A DNA stretch of 64,000 nucleotides from Umbilicaria muhlenbergii (taxonomy: Eukaryota > Ascomycota > Lecanoromycetes > Umbilicariales > Umbilicariaceae), in assembly GCA_000611775.1 (NCBI GenBank), contig KK106986.1:496001-560000 (forward strand), in the 5' to 3' direction. The translations under genes were made by a program, and so were the position numbers. Position 1 is the stretch's first letter; every line of letters starts with the position of its first letter. Positions 10,911-22,381 of the stretch are shown here, piece by piece. Below the pieces are notes generated by a model. That model searched no databases. It worked only from the letters and a program-made list of their open reading frames with translations, and was not told the DNA's origin.

Positions 10911-10926
10911 GTCGACTCGAGTCGAC
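10911..10926. repeat. Perfect 16-bp palindrome GTCGACTCGAGTCGAC
   Basis: The sequence equals its own reverse complement over 16 bp, with symmetry broken on both sides. It is also a near-direct repeat of GTCGACTCG. It sits about 70 bp past the stop codon of eIF3i on that gene's 3' side. It may be a protein-binding site or simply chance. Confidence 0.75.
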
Positions 10927-10995
10927 TCGCCGCCCTAAGCTACGAGCAATGCAACCTCCTACCCAGAACGCCAAAGCATGACATTGTTCCGCCAT

Positions 10996-12217
10996 CTACC
11001 TGTTCGCCTGCTCCCTCTCGACCTCATACATAAAGTCAAAGTAGCCCTTATCAAAATGATGCACCCGCACATAACCATCCTCGCCACCACTAGCATAGCC
11101 CCTTCCCTGCGGATCCACGGCAATCGTGTTCAGCGGCCCGAAATGTCCTTTGACTCTGCCAATTTCGTCCTCGAAGATCTTGTGGTAAAAGCGGGCTTCG
11201 AACTTGCCTTGACGCGAAGAAGTGGTTGTCACATCCATGGCTGCTTGGCCACCGCCGAGGATGACGAAGTCTTTCTTGGGTGTGATGGCGGCGGTGTTTA
11301 GGGGGGTGTCTGCGACGTATCTTTTGAGAACTTCGAGCTTGCGGGCGGAAACGAGCTGGGATCATTAGCGTGGGCTCAGAAAATATCGCTTTGGGTACAT
11401 ACCGCTGCGGTCTTGTCTTTTGAAGCTGTGATGAAGTACGTTCGGTCCGGCGCCCACTGCAGGTCTGTAACTTGCATACCGTCTTCGTGGACTGGGTAGT
11501 TGTCGATCAGTTCGCCAGACTGCATTGATTAGTAACTTTGCCTTATCCGGAGGATCATTTGGCAGTACCTTAGCATCGTATTGTGACACGGTGCCGTCTT
11601 CATGCCCGGCGATGATATATTTCGACATATAGCTCCATCCCGCAACCGTAGCCTTGCTCTCATCGCAGGTAATAGTCAAGCTACGCTCGTCGGTCTGCTC
11701 AGCATTGACGTCCACCTTGATATCTAAAACCACGATCGTCCCTAAAAACCCCATGCGCTTTTCCGTGACTGCCAACAGTTGCGTGCCATCCTCTGAAAAT
11801 TCGACCCTCTTCACGGCGGTATTGAAGTCCCATACTTTGATGCATTTTCCCGTCCTGATATCCCACAGCCGTACCGTGTTGTCTGCGGCGCCGGTGGCGA
11901 GGAGGGTGGTAGAGGGGTCGACGTCAACGGTCCATAAAGCTCCTTGATGGCCGTGGTAGGTTCCAAGACGCTCGCCGTTTGCTGAGAACCAGGCGCAAAC
12001 CACCTGATCTTTTGCAGTGGAGAAGAGGATGTCGCCGTCTCGAGTGTACCTTTTGTGGGTGTCAGTATAGCTATTCTCTTCTATGCGCCTTGATAAAGCG
12101 GGCCTACTTGATTTGGGTCAGAGACCGCTCCTACGAAACCCACACGTTAGCCATAGGTCCACGCACAGAAGCAACTCGGTCTAAACCTACATGGCCTTGC
12201 AGGAGTATGGGTCTCAT
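10996..12217 (-). CDS. tif34: Eukaryotic translation initiation factor 3 subunit I (eIF3i)
   Basis: Five exons (minus): 12217-12191, 12130-12108, 12049-11569, 11519-11403, 11355-10996, giving 335 residues, the usual length for fungal eIF3i. It is a WD40 beta-propeller of the eIF3 complex that helps recruit mRNA to the 40S subunit. The start MRPILLQGH is the family's diagnostic N-terminus, followed by ERSLTQIKY across two introns, then WD repeats ending in LWDIRTGKC and similar. The first two exons are very small (27 and 23 nt); both introns have plausible donors (GTAGGT, GTAGGC) and one has branch GCTAACG. Intron 3 has branch TACTAAT. All junctions keep the frame. Confidence 0.93.
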
Positions 12218-12648
12218 GTCCGTTGTATATGTGATATGGGTTGGGGGGAGTGCTGGCTGTAGATATCTCAAGGTGTGTCCCGGGCAAAATAATTAACGTG
12301 CGATTTCTCTCGCTTCTTCCGCTCCGCCCCCCACTCCCCCCACCGTTGGCGCCCCAGATGTACGCTAAGATTTCCGCCGAAGATTTTCTATGGAGGCGAA
12401 AGGGCTCACGGTCTTGCATTGTGCATAGGAAATGGAACGCGTTCTGGCTTTGAGGTGTACATATTTCGGTGGCTATATTTCTCATTACTTGGACGGTTAA
12501 TTAATTACTGGCAGAGGGCTAGAACTGTACTGTCCATCTTGGGCCTCACAGTGGCTAGGTATCAATGGTGAGCTGCAGGCTTCATTTTCACGCCCCCTGG
12601 TTCAAGCAGTTTTCGAACTAGGTTGTCGATCAACCGCTGTTCCTTCAC
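12218..12648. other. Divergent promoter region (eIF3i / C1-THF synthase)
   Basis: 431 bp between two start codons pointing away from each other. It contains a pyrimidine-rich stretch near 12300-12350. No recognised site. Confidence 0.45.
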
Positions 12649-15600
12649 ATGCAGCCCTCCGCCTTAGTGATTCGACGCCGATTTTTCCTTCACAGGCCAT
12701 CCACATTGGCTACGAGACAAATCTCGACGTTGCGGGCCTCTGCGCTTCGTGGTCGATTACCTCGGCTCATCCTTCGAACATCAACCCCTCGCCAACCACC
12801 AAGACACGATATCGTCACAGACATTCTTGGCAGTCTGCAAGGTGGGAAAGGGCGGAGGTTGTTCTCCCCCCGGTCAGCGACTATGGCAGCAACAAAGATT
12901 GACGGTACCGCTATTGCGAAAAGCATTCGGGAGAGGATAAACGCAGATATCAAAAAGACACAAGAGACCAATCCGAGGTACAAACCATCCTTGACTATTG
13001 TGCAAGTGGGAGACAGGTCGGATTCGAGCACATATGTTCGCATGAAGCTGAAGGCTGCTGAAGAAGCAAACATCATTTGCAATCTTGTTCATTACCCCGA
13101 GTCGATTACCGAAGCGGTGCTGCTACAGAATATTACTCGGTTCAATAACGACCCTTCCATACACGGCATTCTCGTGCAGTTGCCGGTCCCAAAGCATATA
13201 TCCGAGCACGCAATCACATCTGCGGTAGCTGACGAGAAAGATGTGGATGGCTTTGGAGTCAGTAATATTGGGGAGCTGGCAAAGCGCGGAGGTCACCCAC
13301 TTTTCACACCATGCACGCCGAAGGGAGTTATGGTTCTGTTGAAGGAGAGTGGAGTAGAGCTCAAGGGGAAGAACGCTGTGGTGCTTGGGCGCAGCGACAT
13401 TGTCGGCAGTCCAGTCAGCTATCTACTCAAAAACGCCGATGCTACGGTCACTGTATGCCACTCGCGTACCCAAGGTCCGGAAGACTACTTGAAGAGAGCG
13501 GACATTGTAATTGCAGCCATTGGGAAACCCAACTTCGTGAAGGGCGATTGGCTTAAGCCAGGAGCAGTCGTTATCGACGTGGGAACAAATTACATTGATG
13601 ATGATTCGAAGAAGTCGGGGAAAAGACTTGTTGGAGATGTGGATTTTGAATCGGCCATTGAAGTTGCTTCGATGATCACCCCAGTGCCAGGTGGGGTTGG
13701 ACCAATGACCGTGGCAATGCTCCTGCAGAACGTTGTCGACTCTGCTACGACATATTTTGAAAGACAAAAGTCTAGACATATCAGCCCCCTCCCAATCAAG
13801 CTGCAAAGTCCCGTTCCCTCGGATATTGCCATCTCAAGAGCGCAGCACCCGAAGCCGATAACGAAGATAGCAGACGAAGTTGGCATAGCGCCTCATGAGC
13901 TTGAGCCTTATGGAGCTCACAAGGCTAAGGTCGATCTTACTTTACTACAGCGTTTAGAGCATCGTCGGAATGGACGATACGTGCTTGTTACTGGTATCAC
14001 ACCTACACCGCTTGGTGAAGGTAAGTCAACTACTACAATGGGCCTCACTCAGGCCATTGGTGCACATCTCAATAGAGTTGCTTTCGCAAACGTACGTCAG
14101 CCGAGTCAAGGTCCAACGTTTGGGATCAAAGGCGGCGCGGCAGGAGGGGGTTACAGTCAGGTCATTCCAATGGACGAGTTCAACCTACATTTGACTGGTG
14201 ATATACACGCCATCACTGCAGCGAATAACCTTCTTGCGGCTGCTATTGAGACGCGCATGTTCCACGAGAACACTCAAAAGGATGGTGCCTTATATAAACG
14301 CCTTGTGCCAGCGAAAAAGGGCAAGCGAGAGTTCCAGCCGATCATGTTTCGGCGACTGAAGAAGCTCGGCATTACAAAAACCAATCCGGATGAGCTTACT
14401 GCAGAGGAGATCCGCAAATTTGCCAGGTTGGATATTGACCCGGAAACCATCACTTGGAGGCGTGTGTTGGATGTCAATGATCGTCACCTCCGAGGCATCA
14501 CAGTTGGCCAAGCTCCTACAGAGAAGGGCAACACCAGAGAGACTGGCTTTGATATCTCTGTAGCGAGCGAGTGCATGGCCATTCTGGCGCTCAGCAATGA
14601 CCTTGGAGACATGCGGGAACGGCTTGGGAGAATGGTTATCGGTACTTCGAGAAGTGGTGATCCAGTCACCTGCGACGATATCGGCGCTGGTGGAGCCTTG
14701 ACTGCACTCATGAAGGATGCTATCAAACCCAATCTTATGCAGACGCTTGAAGGGACTCCAGTTTTCGTGCACGCAGGTCCATTTGCCAACATCAGCATTG
14801 GAGCCAGCTCGGTCATTGCAGACAAGCTGGCTTTGAAGCTTGCCGGGACAGAAGCCGATGAGGATCACGAAGAAAAAACCGGCTTCGTCGTCACAGAAGC
14901 CGGCTTTGACTTTACCATGGGTGGCGAGCGATTTTTCAATATCAAGTGCCGCTCGTCCGGCCTGGTCCCGGATGTTGTGGTAATAGTGGCTACTGTAAGA
15001 GCATTAAAGGTACACGGTGGCGGACCTGAAATCACTCCAGGAGCGGCGTTGAACGAGGTCTACAGAAAAGAGGATGTTGATTTACTTCGCAAAGGATGCG
15101 TGAATCTCAAGAAACACATCTCGAACGCCCGGCAGTACGGAATACCTGTTGTGGTAGCCATTAACAGATTCGAGACGGACACCGATGCTGAACTCAACGT
15201 GATTCGTGAGGAGGCTCTCTCGGCAGGAGCTGAAGACGCCATTCCTGCTAATCACTGGGCTGAAGGAGGTAAGGGAGCTGTGGATCTGGCCAAGGGTGTT
15301 ATAGCCGCGAGTGCAAAAGAAAAAGATTTCAAATTTCTTTACGGTCTTGATGGCACTGTCCAAGAGCGGATTGAGAAAATCGGGAAGAACATGTACGGTG
15401 CCGACAAGGTCGAGTTCAGCGAGCTGGCGCAGAAAAAGGTCGACACCTACCAGAGGCAAGGTTTCGGCAACCTGCCAATCTGCATCGCAAAGACGCAATA
15501 CTCGCTCAGTCATGATCCTGCGCTGAAGGGCGCACCCACAGGCTTTACCGTACCCATCAGGGATGTCAGACTAGCTGTTGGGGCGGGCTACCTGTAAGTA

Positions 15601-15753
15601 GTGTTCCACTGCAAACAGCTATGAAGGTTTACTGACTCTCTCAGATACGCCTTGGCTGCAGACATCATGACCATCCCTGGTCTGCCGACTGCTCCTGGAT
15701 ATCTCAACGTCGACATAGATGCCGAGACTGGAGAGATTGATGGGCTCTTCTAA
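12649..15753 (+). CDS. MIS1: Trifunctional C1-tetrahydrofolate synthase, mitochondrial (possible cytosolic isoform)
   Basis: Two exons: 12649-15593 and 15645-15753, giving 1017 residues. It interconverts one-carbon folates: methylene-THF dehydrogenase and methenyl-THF cyclohydrolase in the N-terminal domain (about residues 79-370, with TPCTPKGVM and [14 protein letters not shown]) and formate-THF ligase in the C-terminal domain (about 385-1017, with ATP loop [15 protein letters not shown]). Residues 1-78 are rich in Arg, Ser and Leu and lack acids at first, as in a mitochondrial leader. An in-frame ATG at 12883 ([15 protein letters not shown]) begins exactly at the catalytic domain, so leaky scanning or a second promoter could give a cytosolic form. 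The intron (GTAAGT to CTCTCAG) joins GGYL to [14 protein letters not shown] correctly. Confidence 0.95.
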
Positions 15754-16276
15754 AAAGCTTCACCGCTTTGGCGGATCCGTTCAATATTATTTCAACACCT
15801 GTCTACGTTGTGACGGCGACCTACCCCTTATCAGGTGGTCTTGCATATTCAACAATGGCGCTTTTGGGGAGTGGCATAGATACCTCAGAAAATGTGCTTG
15901 TAGCGTAGATGGATTATTCAACATTAGATATAGACATAGATGTTAGAATAATTATCACATTCAGGATCTACTCGCAGGGAATTTCCAACCATGCCTCCTC
16001 AGCGCTGACTGAATCGCTAGAATAATGTAGGCTGATGTCATACCGCGGCATCACGGAGATGGCTTCACGTTCCTCTCGCCCCGCCCTAAGCTTTCGGGGA
16101 AATTTACGTTAAAGTACTTATTGAAGTACTTATGCTTTTAATCCCATCTCCTAATTTCATACGGAGTACTCCACCGCAAACTTAATGCCTAGGTAAGCAC
16201 AAGGACGGACGGAATGATTTAGACTGCAACTACTCAGGGAAGGGGAGGCTGACATTGCCCCAATCTTTAGACGGTA
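15754..16276. other. Intergenic region upstream of NADP-IDH
   Basis: 523 bp. It contains two copies of AAGTACTTAT (about 16114-16133) in an A/T-rich stretch upstream of the isocitrate dehydrogenase gene. No coding evidence. Confidence 0.45.
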
Positions 16277-17697
16277 ATGATAAACCTGTGGCCGGTGACT
16301 TCACGTCGAATTGGCGCATCCATTGCCGTTCACACTCCACGATCCTCACGAGTTGCCTTGGAACCACGACGATTCGGCGCAGCGTTTGTCCAATCTCGAA
16401 ACATGGCTTCCACCATCCCCAAGATCAAAGTCAAGAACCCCGTCGTGGAACTTGACGGCGATGAGATGACCCGCATCATCTGGAAAGACATCAAAGACAA
16501 ATTCATTCACCCCTATCTTGACATCGACCTCAAATACTTCGACCTAGGCCTTCCCTATCGAGATGAGACCAACGATCAAGTCACCATTGACGCTGCGGAG
16601 GCTATCAAGAAATACTCTGTGGGTGTCAAATGCGCGACAATTACACCGGACGAGGCGAGAGTAAAGGAGTTCAACCTTAAGGAAATGTGGCTCTCGCCGA
16701 ATGGGACGATTCGCAATATCCTGGGAGGAACGGTGTTCAGGGAGCCGATTGTGATCCCCAGGATCCCACGGCTGGTACCCGGGTGGAAGAAACCGATCAT
16801 CATTGGTCGTCATGCATTCGGTGATCAATACCGGGCCAAAGACTACGTCGTCAAGGGTGCGGGTACACTTGAGATGGTGTTTACCCCCGCCGGAGGAGAA
16901 CCGGAACGGATCAAGGTCTACGACTTCAAAGAAGGAGGCGGAGTTGCGCAGACACAGTACAATACTGATGAGTCGATCAGTGGCTTTGCGCACGCCAGCT
17001 TCAAGCTTGCGTTGAGTAAACCGCTGCCGTTGTATATGAGCACGAAGAACACGATCTTGAAGAAGTACGACGGGAGGTTCAAGGACATCTTCCAGGAGAT
17101 ATATGAAAGTACATACAAAAAGGAATTCGAGGAGAAGGGGATCTGGTACGAGCACCGGTTGATTGATGACATGGTTGCACAGATGATGAAGAGTTCTGGG
17201 GGCTACATTATGGCTTTGAAGAGTAGGTATTAACACCGACGCATTTGGAGTCCGGACACTAACACAAGACAGACTACGATGGTGATGTTCAGTCCGACAT
17301 TGTCGCTCAAGGGTTCGGCTCGCTGGGTCTCATGACCTCCGTCCTTATCACGCCCGATGGCAAGACCTTCGAATCAGAAGCCGCCCACGGCACCGTAACC
17401 CGCCACTACCGGGAACACCAAAAGGGCAACGAGACCTCGACGAATCCCATCGCCTCGATCTTTGCTTGGACAAGGGGATTGGTGCAACGGGGTGAGTTGG
17501 ATGGTACACCAGAGGTGGTGGCCTTTGCGGAGAGCTTGGAGAAGGCGTGTGTGGATACGGTGGATGTGGATGGGATCATGACGAAAGACTTGGCCTTGGC
17601 GTGTGGGAAGAAGGATAGGAAAGACTATGTGACTACGACGGAATATTTGGATGCGGTGGAGAGGCGAATGAAGACTAATCTCAAGCAGAAGCTTTAG
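16277..17697 (+). CDS. IDP1: NADP-dependent isocitrate dehydrogenase, mitochondrial (possible dual targeting)
   Basis: Two exons: 16277-17222 and 17273-17697, giving 456 residues. It oxidises isocitrate to 2-oxoglutarate with NADP. The core begins at [19 protein letters not shown]; the intron (GTAGGT, branch ACACTAACAC) joins ALK to [19 protein letters not shown], a conserved block of the eukaryotic dimeric NADP-IDH. Residues 1-42 are basic and hydrophobic with few acidic residues and look like a mitochondrial leader. A second in-frame ATG at 16403 ([10 protein letters not shown]) precedes the mature core, as would suit a cytosolic or peroxisomal form; the C-terminus (KQKL) resembles a weak PTS1-like tripeptide. 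Together with the neighbouring C1-THF synthase it is a source of NADPH. Confidence 0.95.
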
Positions 17698-18002
17698 GAT
17701 GTATCATAGAGCGATAAGAAGATAGATTTGGCATGTAAGACATGTACATAGATTTGGTTTCTGGTCGATTGACCAAATTCGACAACTGCACGATGACTTG
17801 GGTGAACACGTGGCTTGAATGTTTTGGTAGTCTAACCGTACGACAACGGCATCAAGGAGTACCACCCTAGCAACATGCCTTGCCCAGCACCACCTATGGA
17901 CCGGCCCCGCTCTAATCACCAAGCCCTTCTATCGCTGGAAAACATGAAACAGCCCAGTACATCCCACCAAACTCCCCATAACCCGCCCCCATCCCCCCTT
18001 CC
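17698..18002. other. Convergent 3' intergenic region
   Basis: About 305 bp between the 3' ends of NADP-IDH and MBF1. Nothing recognised. Confidence 0.45.
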
Positions 18003-18541
18003 TCACGATTTCGGCGGGAAAAACGGCTGTCCGGCCTTCGCGCCGCGAAACCGCATATTCAGCGCCTTCTCGACCTTGCCCAGCACGGCCCCATCCAGCA
18101 CATCATTCGGCCCCGGCGACTCCAACTTCTTAATCTTCGCCACGTCCACATTGATCTTCTTCGCCAACTCCGACTGCGTCATCTTGTAGGGACCCTCCGG
18201 GTCGCTGCGGCGCGCGGCGATCAGCCCGCCGATCTTGGCGTCCATTTTGGGGGGGGCCACGATGTCGTCGGCGCGGTCGACTTTGGTGAGACGTTGGCCT
18301 TCGACGCCGGGTTTGCTGGCCTGGAGAAGGGGGGGTTTTTAGAAATGAGGTGGGTGTGTGGGGCTGGGGATGGAGTGGGGCTTACGGCGTTGCCGACTGC
18401 GAATTTCTTTTCTGTGCCGATGATGGTGCCGCTGCGGGCGGCGGCGTTGAGGGCGCCTTTGCCGCGGACGACGGTTTCGCGCTGGGAGGCGGCGCCTTTG
18501 GTTTTGCTCCCGATTTTGGTGACGGTGTCCCAGTCGTCCAT
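18003..18541 (-). CDS. mbf1: Multiprotein-bridging factor 1 (transcriptional coactivator)
   Basis: Two exons (minus): 18541-18386 and 18320-18003, giving 157 residues. MBF1 bridges TBP and basic-leucine-zipper activators and also acts in ribosome quality control. The N-terminal MBF1 domain ([12 protein letters not shown]) is followed by a Cro/C1-type helix-turn-helix (about residues 85-140, with [22 protein letters not shown]). The intron (GTAAGC to CTCCAG) lies in a C-rich stretch on the sense strand. It is divergent from the DUF1365 gene (373 bp apart). Confidence 0.94.
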
Positions 18542-18914
18542 GTTCGTAGTTGGTGGGTGGGAAGTGGCGGAGAGGGGTGGTGTTTTCGACGGATTAATTT
18601 GGTTGAGATATATTCCTGTGCTTGAGGATGAGCAGTGGATGTAGTGATGTGTACTGTATACGTGGTGTAAGCGTTGGATGAGGGGAGGTGAAGGAATATA
18701 GTATGTGAATCATACGCTAGTGTCGTAAGGCTGATCAATCAGCGTTCTCTGTAGTTCTAGTGGCAAACAATCGATTACCTCAACAGAATGTACAAGGTTG
18801 CGCGGAAGTGTGGAGTCAATTATTTATATTCATCGCTATGGCGCTTGAAGATTATTCACCATACCTCTTATTGAAAGTTAGGTTTGAAGTTTGTCTGATG
18901 TCGGGATCCAGCAG
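18542..18914. other. Divergent promoter region (MBF1 / DUF1365)
   Basis: 373 bp, no recognised motif. A TTG-started extension of the downstream ORF at 18891 is not a credible start. Confidence 0.45.
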
Positions 18915-21128
18915 ATGATAGATGGACTTTTGCCCGCCTTGCTTGCGAGCAACGCGGCGATTTGGTACATCAGGTTCAGAAATGATGGCCAAGGGGCGAA
19001 GAACGATCTGTTTCTTCTAATAGGCGTTTGCGCTTTCTTATACCGGTCTATCCTATTGAGTCGGGGTATCTACATTGTATCTCCTGATCGGGTTGCTGTC
19101 ATTGGCTGCTCTGCAGTTCTGGGGCTTGTTTCGCTCCTCTACGGCATATGGAAGGCCACCACCTATTGGAATTCTAAACGTGGAGACACAGGGGCCGCTC
19201 TCCAGGGAAATGGGTCTGCGCACTCCCTGGAACCTCTTATCTTTCCCTGCCGAACAACGCATACTCGTCTGTTTCCCAAGAAGCATTCATTTTCCTACTC
19301 ATATCTCTACGTTGGTATACCTATCGGCTGGCAGGGTTCTGTCCAAACTGTGCTCTCTGCAGATATCGAAACATCGTTTTGCGACGATAATGATCAAGTC
19401 GGACACCCTCCGCGGGAAAAGAAAGCCTGGCTCAGGGTGGAAGCTGCAGATTATCTCAACAGGGGAGGTGCTCACTTAGGCCTGCAGGGAAAGCTGCAGG
19501 AGTACCTTCTTTCACAGGCACGTTGACTCTTGGACACTTTCACAGTATACTATAACTCATAGTATAAACAGGGGGAGAACCCGAAGGATTATCCGTACGC
19601 ATACTTAGTCACAGCGCCTCGCTTTCTTGGGTACTCTTTTAACCCCGTGTCATTCTGGTACCTTTACTCAGCACAGCGGGAGTTGAAAGCAATGATTTTA
19701 GAAGTCAACAACACGTTTGATGAAAGACGGATGTATTTCCTGAAGGGATCCGTTGGCCATGAAGATGACAATACTCCCTCAATGGACCTTAACTACTCTC
19801 CTCACGGTAGCCACTCTGACGAACCTGAGGAGTCTCGCCCAGTCAAAGATGTTCCAAATGGCTCTTCCAAGTTCAAAGATACTTGGATTAAAGACTTCCA
19901 TGTGTCTCCGTTCAATTCTCGCAAGGGGGCATACGCATTAGCAGCACACGATCCATTATTTCCACGCATGGAAGGCAAAGGACCTGTTGATAATGTCATC
20001 ACCCTGAGCTCCTCCAAAAAGCATGTGAAGCTTGTTGCGCGGGTTTTCTCGACGCAACAAGCCATGCAACCATCGAATATGGCCTTCCCTCACATGGCGA
20101 GGTTTCTCTTCTCTTGGTGGTGGGTTGGTCTCGTTACCTTCCCTCGTATCGTGAAGGAAGCTGGGAAGTTGTTCTTCCGGAGGAAGTTGCACGTCTGGTA
20201 CCGGCCGGAGGTTTTACAGGATAGTATAGGAAGGAGGGAAACATCCGAGGAGAGGTATGGCAGACTGACTTCTGATTCAACTCCTTGTGCTTAAAACCAG
20301 CTCACACATCACAGATTCTTGGAAAAACGCTTCCGGGATTTCTTGCGGTACCAAGTGGAGCAATCCAACATTGGCAGGCCCGTGACATACGTCGCTTCAG
20401 GTACGGACTGTAAAAGGGAAGAGATCTTCCTGCCCGCGAGTCTGCAAGCCGGAACGAGTCCAGTCGATGATTCGGAAGCGATCACTTTCAAGGTTCTTAC
20501 GCCAGCTTTCTATACCCGTTTTGTGCAGTACGCACATGCCTCCGAATTCATCGACAATGAGCTTCTTACAGGGGAAGAAAAGGACAGGACTTTCTGGGTC
20601 ACGGACCTCCAGGTTGTGACGCAACTCTTCGGCAAAGCCAAGAATATCGAGTCAGTTAAAGAGTCCTCCGAATACCTTAAAGGCCTTGATCGTACGAGAT
20701 GGTCAATTTTGAAGAATCTCCGAACCTCGCCCAAGAGCCAGAGACGAAACAATTCTTCGAAATGTACAGTGCAACCGATCCTTCGTTCGACCGAGATACG
20801 GAAGATGCCCTTGTCTGCGCTGGATAATTTCGTCATCAGCCATTGCAAGTCCGCTGACGTCCGGCAATACCGAAGGGTGGTCACCAAGTTTCTGGTGAGC
20901 AATTACATCGCATTCGGTTTGCCAGATCTACTTAACCTTGGAGATCTATTCATTCGGTTGCTGTTGTGCAATCTTACAATCTATGCCATCAGTAGGACGC
21001 TCGGGTGGAATTCTCTATCCACTATCTCACTGAACGACCACTTGCTATCAAGTACGGCGGGGCTTGCACAGTTGGTCTGCTGCAGTAATTCAATACACAT
21101 ATGGGCCATTGTCAAATATTTTCTATAG
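18915..21128 (+). CDS. DUF1365-family membrane-associated protein
   Basis: Three exons: 18915-19517, 19572-20254, 20315-21128, giving 699 residues. The family hallmark PRFLGYSFNPVSFWYLY lies at the start of exon 2. Three hydrophobic segments precede it in the N-terminal 90 residues, and the C-terminal third has further hydrophobic stretches, so the protein is probably membrane bound. DUF1365 proteins have no firm biochemical role; bacterial members often sit with fatty-acid-modification genes (known context, not seen here). Intron 1 needs a GC donor (CACAG/GCACGT) to keep frame before GENPKDYPYAY; intron 2 is normal (GTATGG). The ATG at 18915 is the first in frame. Confidence 0.82.
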
Positions 21129-21694
21129 AGAACAACCTCTGAAAGAGTATCTTCAAGCCAATGTTGTAGCAATGACAGGGATTCGAGGAGTTCCACACCC
21201 TCGTGGTTGTCGTGCGGAATCAAAGAACCCTCAGGATACCGCAGGACTTGGCATCTATCAAAATCGTTATCTTGGCTGGCTTGAGCATTTTTCTTTCATC
21301 CATTTGAATTGTGCTATTGCTATCGGAGAAATTAGGTTTGAGTGGACAGGGCACCATTCTTGAGATAGTTGGGAGTTTGAATGGATATTAGGTGGCCAAT
21401 GTTACGTATAGAACTAGCCAAGATAGAGTGATCCTCTTGATAAGAATGATCCGACATAACCAGCTCTACAAAATTCGTCTCCAGAATGTATATAGATAGG
21501 CTGCGGTCGATAGGGAGCGGTGAAGCTTGTATCAATATGTTCAAAAACCGGACTACACAATGACTGGACAAGAGTAGTTCTGGTAAGATAGAAAGGCTAT
21601 GACTGAGAAAGCTATCATTCACATACGTATAGGAGGCGATCTGCGTGAGTCATTCGGGCTGCAGAAGAATATATAAACATTTACGATTTCGAAT
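21129..21694. other. Intergenic region, nothing supported
   Basis: 566 bp downstream of the DUF1365 gene. Short ORFs on both strands only; no repeats or known sites recognised. Confidence 0.45.
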
Positions 21695-22174
21695 ATGGAA
21701 CAATATCCTTCCTCGAGCTCAAAAGTCACAGACACACCGTCGTCGCCCATCAACCACACCCAAGCCAACGCCGCCCACTCATCCACCATGCCATACAGCC
21801 CCGTCCTCGTCGTCACCTTCTGGGTTCTAATGCAAAAGACAATAACCAACGAAGACGACATCGCCACCATCATCAACAAGCATTTCGACGGCTACTCCGA
21901 CTTCAAACGCCAGGACATCATAACACTGTGGCACGACCTATTGCGCGATCTGCCAGAATGGCTGAAAGTTGTCGGCGACCATGAGCAGGGGGATGCACTG
22001 GTGCAGGATGTCCTCGCAGCGGTTGGGGAGGGGCGGCCAAAGATCCCGACGTTTCCGCGCGAGTTGCAGCCGGGGGCGCCTTGTTCCGAAGAGGAGGTCG
22101 AGGAGGTGAGGATGTGGATGTGGTCTGGTGGTAAGGCTGATGCCCTGATGAAAGATAGTGACGTTGTAGGATAG
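21695..22174 (+). CDS. Hypothetical protein, 159 residues
   Basis: Single open frame without recognised family. The N-terminal 35 residues are Ser/Thr-rich; the central part (WVLMQKTITNEDDIATIINK and then DIITLWHDLLRDLPEWLKVV) looks helical and protein-like; the end is acidic with a Trp pair (MWMWSGGKAD). The ORF converges on the MRF1 gene with about 200 bp between stops. On the sense strand, composition switches from C-rich to G-rich near 21965. It could be a species-restricted gene or a chance ORF in a skewed stretch. Confidence 0.45.
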   Translation: MEQYPSSSSKVTDTPSSPINHTQANAAHSSTMPYSPVLVVTFWVLMQKTITNEDDIATIINKHFDGYSDFKRQDIITLWHDLLRDLPEWLKVVGDHEQGDALVQDVLAAVGEGRPKIPTFPRELQPGAPCSEEEVEEVRMWMWSGGKADALMKDSDVVG

Positions 22175-22381
22175 GGAGATGAGGGTTGGCTGCTTGATTG
22201 AGTACAACAACCGGGGATGAGGTGTCCATGGTGAGGGAAAGGGCCTTCATTCCAGGAGTCCCTCTGCGTCTCTCAAGATCCTCGAAAGAACCAGTGTGCT
22301 GGACTCGCACTTCATGGCAGTCTCAACACTTGGCCAGTTAGTACGCCAAGGAAAATCTCACTTCGAGTCTGCGCTTGCTGT

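Larger units (their letters stand above)
10229..10995. other. 3' intergenic region between convergent genes
   Basis: No gene is supported. It holds a short minisatellite with a hairpin and a 16-bp palindrome (listed separately), downstream of both the ABCG transporter and eIF3i. Confidence 0.5.

Noticed and set aside
12147-12485. 112-codon minus ORF over the eIF3i start
   Set aside because: It reads through the first introns of eIF3i in another frame.
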